Assembly (NCBI GenBank): GCA_964634755.1 | Contig: CAZWJH010000045.1 | Location: 1-20,143, forward strand | Source: JALXDT01 sp964634755 | GTDB taxonomy: Bacteria > Acidobacteriota > Aminicenantia > JAMOAD01 | Direction of reading: 5' to 3' | DNA length: 20,143 nt | Shown: positions 15,786 to 20,143 of the stretch, in pieces | How positions within the stretch are numbered: the first letter of the stretch is position 1 | Layout of the letters: every line of letters begins with the position of its first letter | Notes under the pieces: generated by a model | Seen by the model: only the letters and a program-made list of their open reading frames with translations | What the model was told of the DNA's origin: nothing | Databases searched by the model: none | Translations under genes and position numbers: made by a program

Positions 15786-15802
15786 ATGGCACGAAATTTG
15801 CA
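15786..15802 (+). promoter_or_regulatory. consensus sigma-54 promoter of the gene at 15840
   Basis: ATGGCACGAAATTTGCA matches TGGCACG-N4-TTGCA exactly, with GG at 15788-15789 and GC at 15800-15801. The predicted start is near 15813, about 27 bases before the ATG. Confidence 0.88.
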
Positions 15803-15839
15803 CTTTATGTTTGTTGAAAAATTAAAAAGGAGGTAAAGG

Positions 15840-17375
15840 ATGAAAAAACGGCTTTTTCTTTTCGTTTTAATCATATCTTTTATTGTTAGTTTAGGTCTTA
15901 GTTCTCCTTCTATAACTGTTACTAATCCTCATTCTGGAAGTATTTGGTACAATGGGCAGACTTACACCATCACCTGGAACAAAGTTGGACAGATGGATGA
16001 CCATGTTAAAATCAGGCTTTTAAAGAATGGAGCGAAAGTTCTGGACATTACAAATAGCACATTGAATAACGGCTCTTACCAATGGACAGTTCCTAATAGT
16101 GTACAGTCTGGCAATTATGTAATAAGGGTAAAAACTTTGGATAATCAGGTATATGATGATAGTAATATCTTCACAATTGCAAATCAACCCTCTCCTTCAG
16201 GTTCATTAACAGTTGTAAAGCCTGCAGCTGGAGACTGTTGGGAGAAGAATAAGACATATTTAATTCAGTGGAACTCTTCCAATATTACAGAGTTAGTTAA
16301 GGTTAGACTTTATCAGGGTAGCACTCGTGTTTTGGCTATTTCTGACTCAACAGACAATGATGGCTCTTATTCCTGGACCATTCCTAATAGTCTTTCCGAT
16401 GGAAATTACAAAATAATGATTAAAACTCTTAGTAATCAGTATTCTGACATGAGTGATGAATTTTCAATAAAAAGTTCCTGTAACAGTGGTGGCGGCAGTA
16501 GTACTCCGTTCCCCGGAAATATGAACTTTGTTGCGGGGTTGAATTTGGCAGAGCTTGCGGTTTATATGCACGGCCCCGGACCCCGTATAAGGGAATTTGA
16601 AGTAATAAGAGCCACTCTTGAAAAAAACAGGGTTAAAAGCCCTGTTACAGTTAAACTCTTTCAGGGAAACAGAGAAGTGGCTAATCTTGGTACATATGCT
16701 CCTACGGTGAGAAGTGGAAAGGTAAGATTTAGCACAATGCCTTCTGTTATGAATCTTAATCTTACTCCCAGACAGAGAGCCATGATGGAGGAAAATCCTC
16801 AAGGGTTTAAGCTTATATTTTTTTCGGGAAGTACGATAGTAGGGCAAATTCCCATAAAAGTTGTTCCGGACAATAATGGTATTAAAAGGATTCCTAATGC
16901 AGTTTCTTATAATAAGCTCGAAGCTACTCACGGTGGTAAGATTTATAAATGTCCTGATTTAGCTGTTGTTTCTCTTGATGTTAAGATTTTACAGAAATAT
17001 TCTCCCACCAAAGCTAAAATTCAAATAACTGGTGTTGTTAAAAATATAGGTGGTTTGGATTATGGTAGTGTGGATGGTTTCCATATTAGAATAGATATTG
17101 TTTCTTCTTCACCACCTGTAGTCAATACTTTAAAAAGTGTTTTTTTTAAAAGCTTAAAAAAGGGGAAATCTATAAGGGTTAGGAAAGAGTTGATTTGGGA
17201 CATTAAAAAAACCACTGGAATCAGAGACTCTTCTAAGTATATTAAGGTAGTGATTGCTCCTGTTGATCCTATTCCCCGTGCAAACCCAAACCCCTATGAC
17301 GATGAGTGCAGTTGGGTAAATAATAGTATGGAAAAGAGCATTGAAGAAATAAACACTATGATAAGAAATTTTTAA
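15840..17375 (+). CDS. secreted protein, two Kre9-like modules, shared novel domain and CARDB
   Basis: The product has 511 residues. The signal peptide (about 1-22) ends LGLSS-P. Module 1 (24-114) is near consensus. Module 2 (122-211) carries D-C-W-E-K-N-K (C133) and a Cys just past its end (C214), the same pair as in the preceding gene. A Gly/Ser-rich linker (215-222) follows. The domain at about 228-343 has S-P-V-T-V-K-L-F-Q-G-N, V-A-N-L-G-T and R-S-G-K-V-R-F, shared with the preceding gene. P-D-L-A-V (372) starts a CARDB-like domain with V-V-K-N-I-G-G-L and a late W-V-N-N-S. A GGAGG site lies just before the ATG. It is the last family member and is closed by a strong terminator. Confidence 0.88.
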   Translation: MKKRLFLFVLIISFIVSLGLSSPSITVTNPHSGSIWYNGQTYTITWNKVGQMDDHVKIRLLKNGAKVLDITNSTLNNGSYQWTVPNSVQSGNYVIRVKTLDNQVYDDSNIFTIANQPSPSGSLTVVKPAAGDCWEKNKTYLIQWNSSNITELVKVRLYQGSTRVLAISDSTDNDGSYSWTIPNSLSDGNYKIMIKTLSNQYSDMSDEFSIKSSCNSGGGSSTPFPGNMNFVAGLNLAELAVYMHGPGPRIREFEVIRATLEKNRVKSPVTVKLFQGNREVANLGTYAPTVRSGKVRFSTMPSVMNLNLTPRQRAMMEENPQGFKLIFFSGSTIVGQIPIKVVPDNNGIKRIPNAVSYNKLEATHGGKIYKCPDLAVVSLDVKILQKYSPTKAKIQITGVVKNIGGLDYGSVDGFHIRIDIVSSSPPVVNTLKSVFFKSLKKGKSIRVRKELIWDIKKTTGIRDSSKYIKVVIAPVDPIPRANPNPYDDECSWVNNSMEKSIEEINTMIRNF

Positions 17376-17394
17376 AGATTAGAGATTTTCCTAT

Positions 17395-17430
17395 GAGCCC
17401 CTTTCTCAGAAAGGGGCTCTTTCCTTTGTT
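17395..17430 (+). terminator. strong rho-independent terminator ending the family cluster
   Basis: GAGCCCCTTTC at 17395-17405 pairs perfectly over 11 bp with GAAAGGGGCTC at 17409-17419 around a TCA loop. A T-rich tract follows. This is the most stable hairpin in the window and separates the paralogue cluster from the sulfatase-like gene. Confidence 0.9.
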
Positions 17431-17454
17431 ATTATAATCATTTTTTAGTATAAT
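17426..17454 (+). promoter_or_regulatory. sigma-70-like promoter candidate for the gene at 17574
   Basis: TTGTTA (17426-17431) and a perfect TATAAT (17449-17454) are separated by 17 bases. This gives a predicted start near 17461 and a leader of about 113 bases. The -35 box overlaps the terminator T tract. No -24/-12 element is present here, unlike in the upstream genes. Confidence 0.45.
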
Positions 17455-17573
17455 TTTTTATATATACCTTTTAATGGAATATAAAAGGAAACAAAGAGTT
17501 TTTTATTTTATGCGGTGGATAATTTTATTTTTTGTCCTTTGCCCCTTAAGTGGAATTTATAAAGGTAATATAA

Positions 17574-18998
17574 ATGTTTAAAAATAAAAAGAATTTTTTA
17601 ATAGTTTTTATACTTTTAGTTATTCTTCTATTTTTTAGATGTTTAAATAGAAAAGAAGTTAATATCCCAGAGATAAAACATGTATATTTAATCACCATAG
17701 ACACTTTAAGAGCTGATCATTTAAGCTGCTATGGTTATCCTGTAAAAACCACTCCATTTATTGATTTTCTTGCAAAAAATGGTGTTTTGTTTAAAAATGC
17801 CTTCTCCCAGTCTGCTACAACCTGTCCGTCTCATGCCTCAATAATGACAGGCCTTTATCCTTCTGAGCACAGGGTGCTTGCCAATGGTTATATTTTAGAA
17901 GATTCATACACCACACTTGCAGAAATTCTTAAAAAAGCCGGGTTTAAGACCTTTGCTTTTACCTCTACTGATAGACATTTTTTAGCGTCTCACATTGATC
18001 AGGGTTTTAAATTTTATGATGAGCCCCCCGATACGGTGAAAACTTACGGATACAAGTACAGACCGGCGAGACTCACTATTAATAAGGCAATAATGTATCT
18101 TAATAATAGTATTCGCCCCGAAGATAGATTATTTGTTTGGATTCATCTTTTTGACCCTCACCTTCCTTATCATCCGCCACAAAAGTACATAGAGTATGTA
18201 AAAAGGCAGTTAAACAAAGCATCTTTAAAAGATTTTGTGAAAAGGGCTAATGTAAATCTTGAAATTTTCCAAAACTCCTTTGATAATTTTTATGAGCACA
18301 TTTTAAGCTATGATTCTGAGATCCGATATGTAGATGAAGAGTTAAAAAGATTTTTTAAAATAATGAAAAAGAGAGGATTTTTTAAAGATTCTCTTATTAT
18401 AATAACCGCGGATCATGGAGAGGGGTTGGGTCAGCACAACTGGCTTCAGCATGCAAAGCAAATTTATCAGGAAGAAATCCATGTACCTTTGATATTCTAT
18501 TTTTCGGATATAAGAATGAAGAGGAAGGTGTTTTCAGAATATGTTGAAAATTTTGATATCTTCAGCTCTGTTCTTGATTTCCTTAATATTAATATTGATA
18601 AAAAACTTAAAAAAGCCATAAGCTCTGTTTCTTTGAAGAATTTAGTTCTTTTTAACAAAAAAATAAACAAACCTGTTTTTGTCGAAAGACAATTTTACAA
18701 AAAAAGAGAAGAGAATAAACAAGCTCCTTTATGGAAAATTGAGTATGAAAGGGGTATAAGAGTGGCTTTAATTAAAGAGGGGTTTAAATATATTTATGCA
18801 TCTGATTATCCTGATGAGTTCTATAATTTAAAGCGAGATTCTTTTGAACTCAATAATATTTTATTTCAAAGAAAAGAGTATTCTTTAAGGTTCAAAAAAT
18901 TGATAATGCGAAAATTAAGCAAATTCAAAAATAAAAGAATAAAGAAAGTTGATAAAGATGTTTTCAGAAAACTAAGAAGTTTGGGGTATGTGGAATGA
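17574..18998 (+). CDS. membrane-anchored or lipoprotein sulfatase-fold hydrolase
   Basis: The product has 474 residues in the alkaline phosphatase/sulfatase superfamily. A hydrophobic N-terminus (8-22) ends at C23 in L-L-F-F-R-C, a poor lipobox because of Arg at -1, so it is either a lipoprotein or membrane-anchored. Metal-site motifs are T-I-D-T-L-R-A-D (D43, D48) and T-A-D-H-G-E-G-L-G-Q-H (D280, H281), with H-L-F-D-P-H-L-P-Y at 191-199. The nucleophile region reads T-T-C-P-S-H-A-S-I-M-T-G (C84). It keeps Cys and Pro of the sulfatase C-x-P-x-R signature, but His replaces Arg. The substrate is unknown: it may be a sulfate ester of a glycan, or a phospho-ester if this is a non-sulfatase relative. 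The protein ends V-F-R-K-L-R-S-L-G-Y-V, common in this subgroup. It is unrelated to the upstream family. Confidence 0.85.
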   Translation: MFKNKKNFLIVFILLVILLFFRCLNRKEVNIPEIKHVYLITIDTLRADHLSCYGYPVKTTPFIDFLAKNGVLFKNAFSQSATTCPSHASIMTGLYPSEHRVLANGYILEDSYTTLAEILKKAGFKTFAFTSTDRHFLASHIDQGFKFYDEPPDTVKTYGYKYRPARLTINKAIMYLNNSIRPEDRLFVWIHLFDPHLPYHPPQKYIEYVKRQLNKASLKDFVKRANVNLEIFQNSFDNFYEHILSYDSEIRYVDEELKRFFKIMKKRGFFKDSLIIITADHGEGLGQHNWLQHAKQIYQEEIHVPLIFYFSDIRMKRKVFSEYVENFDIFSSVLDFLNINIDKKLKKAISSVSLKNLVLFNKKINKPVFVERQFYKKREENKQAPLWKIEYERGIRVALIKEGFKYIYASDYPDEFYNLKRDSFELNNILFQRKEYSLRFKKLIMRKLSKFKNKRIKKVDKDVFRKLRSLGYVE

Positions 18999-18999
18999 G

Positions 19000-19036
19000 C
19001 AAAAGGCCTTTTCAATTTGACAGATAAAGGCTTTTG
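19000..19036 (+). terminator. imperfect hairpin after the sulfatase-like gene
   Basis: CAAAAGGCCTT (19000-19010) pairs with AAGGCTTTTG (19027-19036) with one bulged base. No T run follows, so it is a poor intrinsic terminator. It overlaps a possible -35 box. Confidence 0.3.
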
Positions 19037-19045
19037 TAATATAAA
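19017..19045 (+). promoter_or_regulatory. sigma-70-like promoter candidate for the gene at 19141
   Basis: A perfect TTGACA (19017-19022) and TATAAA (19040-19045) are separated by 17 bases. The predicted start is near 19052, leaving a leader of about 90 bases. Confidence 0.45.
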
Positions 19046-19140
19046 TAAGTCATATATGGTTTTGGCTTTAATTTTGGAAGAGAGTGCGGCAAGATAATAA
19101 AGGGCGGTAGCTTATCTAATAAAATTTTGGAGATGAATTA

Positions 19141-20143
19141 ATGAAGAAAATTTTAATTACTGGCACAGCTGGGTTTATAGGTTTTCACCTTGTAAAAAGA
19201 GTTGCAGATGAAGAGTATGAGATCGTAGGTTTTGATAATATCAACAATTACTATGATGTTGAACTTAAATACGGAAGATTAAAAGAGACTGGTATTGATA
19301 AGGAAAAGATTGAGTATGGAAAGTTCGTTAAATCATCAAAGTATGAAAATTACAGATTCATAAAACTTAATCTTGAGGACAAAGAGAAAATAGATTTTCT
19401 TTTTAAAACAGAAGGTTTTGATATTATTTGCCATCTGGCGGCTCAGGCCGGAGTAAGATATAGTATTACTCACCCTTATTCATACATAAACAGCAATATT
19501 TTGGGTTTTATGAATATTCTGGAGGCAAGTAAGAATAACAAAATAGAACATCTTATTTATGCAAGCTCCTCATCTGTTTATGGTAAAAACAAAGATATTC
19601 CATTTAAAGAGACTGATAATGTTGACCGGCCCATATCCCTTTATGCTGCCACAAAAAAAGCTGATGAGCTTTTTGCTCACACTTACAGCCATCTTTTCGG
19701 TTTAAAAACCACAGGGTTGAGATTTTTTACAGTGTACGGACCGTGGGGGCGTCCTGACATGGCAGCTTTTAAATTCGTAAAAGCTATATTTGAAGACAGT
19801 CCCATAGATGTTTATAATTACGGTAATATGGAAAGAGATTTCACCTATATTGATGATATTATTGAGGGGGTTTCTAAAATAATTTATAGTGGAGAAAGAC
19901 AAAAGGAGATTTATAAAATATACAATATAGGACACAGCAGCCCTGTAGGGTTGATGGATTTTGTTAAAGCCATTGAAAAAGCTGTTGGCAAAGAGGCAAA
20001 AAAGAACTTTTTACCAATGCAACCGGGAGATGTCCCCTCTACCTATGCTGATGTTTCAGAGCTTATTAAAGATTTTGGCTATAAACCAAAAACCTCGATA
20101 GAAAAAGGTGTCAAAGAGTTTGTGGGGTGGTTTAGGGATTATT
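19141..20143 (+). CDS. NAD-dependent sugar-nucleotide epimerase, probably UDP-glucuronate 4-epimerase
   Basis: The frame is open for 334 codons to the last base of the window, with the stop probably just beyond, so the gene is essentially complete. It is an extended short-chain dehydrogenase. The NAD-binding G-x-x-G-x-x-G is at residues 8-14 (G-T-A-G-F-I-G), H-L-A-A-Q-A-G-V-R is near 98-106, the catalytic Ser lies in A-S-S-S-S-V-Y-G (141-148), and Y168-x-x-x-K172 is present. V-Y-G-P-W-G-R-P-D-M-A, R-D-F-T-Y-I-D-D-I and a late M-Q-P-G-D-V-P-S-T-Y-A-D-V are characteristic of UDP-glucuronate 4-epimerases, which supply UDP-galacturonate for envelope polysaccharide. UDP-glucose 4-epimerase is less likely. 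GGAG at 19129-19132 precedes the ATG. Its place after the sulfatase-like gene suggests the start of a glycan locus. Confidence 0.88.
   Translation, partial: MKKILITGTAGFIGFHLVKRVADEEYEIVGFDNINNYYDVELKYGRLKETGIDKEKIEYGKFVKSSKYENYRFIKLNLEDKEKIDFLFKTEGFDIICHLAAQAGVRYSITHPYSYINSNILGFMNILEASKNNKIEHLIYASSSSVYGKNKDIPFKETDNVDRPISLYAATKKADELFAHTYSHLFGLKTTGLRFFTVYGPWGRPDMAAFKFVKAIFEDSPIDVYNYGNMERDFTYIDDIIEGVSKIIYSGERQKEIYKIYNIGHSSPVGLMDFVKAIEKAVGKEAKKNFLPMQPGDVPSTYADVSELIKDFGYKPKTSIEKGVKEFVGWFRDY

Noticed and set aside
62..17375. Regular repeats suggesting a CRISPR array or simple DNA repeat
   Set aside because: The repetition is at protein-module level (about 90 residues) with diverged DNA and long open frames. 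No short direct repeats with uniform spacers are present.
62..17375. Cell-wall or outer-membrane sorting signals on the family proteins
   Set aside because: The C-termini show no LPXTG-like motif, no hydrophobic segment followed by basic residues and no common sorting domain. The 'GPI-anchored' in the family name comes from fungi and implies no lipid anchor here.
19062..19078. Sigma-54-like TTTGGCTTTAATTTTGG upstream of the epimerase gene
   Set aside because: The -24 part lacks the A-C after TGGC and the -12 part reads TTGG. There is no inverted-repeat pair nearby, and a better -35/-10 match is available.

Overview
The window is AT-rich bacterial DNA in which every recognisable gene lies on the + strand. 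It is dominated by a tandem family of eleven paralogous genes (positions 62-17375) for exported proteins. Each begins with an N-terminal signal peptide, followed by one to four copies of a roughly 90-residue beta-sandwich module. The module has the pattern P-x-x-G-x-x-W-x-x-G-x-x-Y-x-I-x-W ... V-K-I-x-L-Y ... N-D-G-x-F-x-W-x-I-P ... G-x-Y-x-I-R-V-K-T-x-D-N and resembles the bacterial Kre9/Knh1 ('Ser-Thr-rich GPI-anchored') family. Variable C-terminal tails follow: CARDB-like domains ending near an E-x-x-Y/N-N-N motif, an IPT/TIG-like domain, a DNRLRE-like domain with conserved cysteines, or an unrecognised domain shared by two neighbours. I see no lipobox, LPXTG-type signal or obvious C-terminal anchor in the family, so these look like secreted or loosely surface-bound proteins. 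The organism is probably an uncultured sigma-54-containing, Gram-negative-type bacterium. I cannot name the phylum from this sequence.

The main finding is regulatory. Nine of the eleven family genes carry a -24/-12 (sigma-54) promoter immediately upstream (TTGGCAC/T, then TTGC/A/T, with exactly 10 bases between GG and the -12 dinucleotide). Predicted transcripts start only about 12-29 bases before the ATG. Seven of these promoters also have two copies of an inverted repeat close to nGACA-N4-TGTCG, with centres 20-21 bp apart, about 60-105 bp upstream of the -24 element. This is the architecture of tandem binding sites for a sigma-54 enhancer-binding protein. The two family genes without a promoter (4256-5413 and the broken 8523-9159) sit directly behind another member and probably depend on it.

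Layout: 62-1066 three diverged modules; 1549-4209 plus 4256-5413 a two-gene unit; 5776-6876; 7143-8510 plus the degenerate 8523-9159; 9353-11041; 11277-13129 one gene split by a -1 frame change at a U_UUU_UUA heptamer; 13356-14348, a duplicate relative of the preceding gene that shares its promoter and tail; 14589-15596 and 15840-17375, a pair sharing an unusual C-terminal domain. A strong terminator at 17395-17430 closes the family. Beyond it, a sulfatase-fold protein (17574-18998) and a UDP-glucuronate 4-epimerase-like gene (19141 to the window end) have sigma-70-like candidate promoters instead and suggest envelope or glycan metabolism.

Taken together, the window looks like a multigene family of exported modular proteins with a conserved head and exchangeable tails, put under common control by one activator that is not encoded here.
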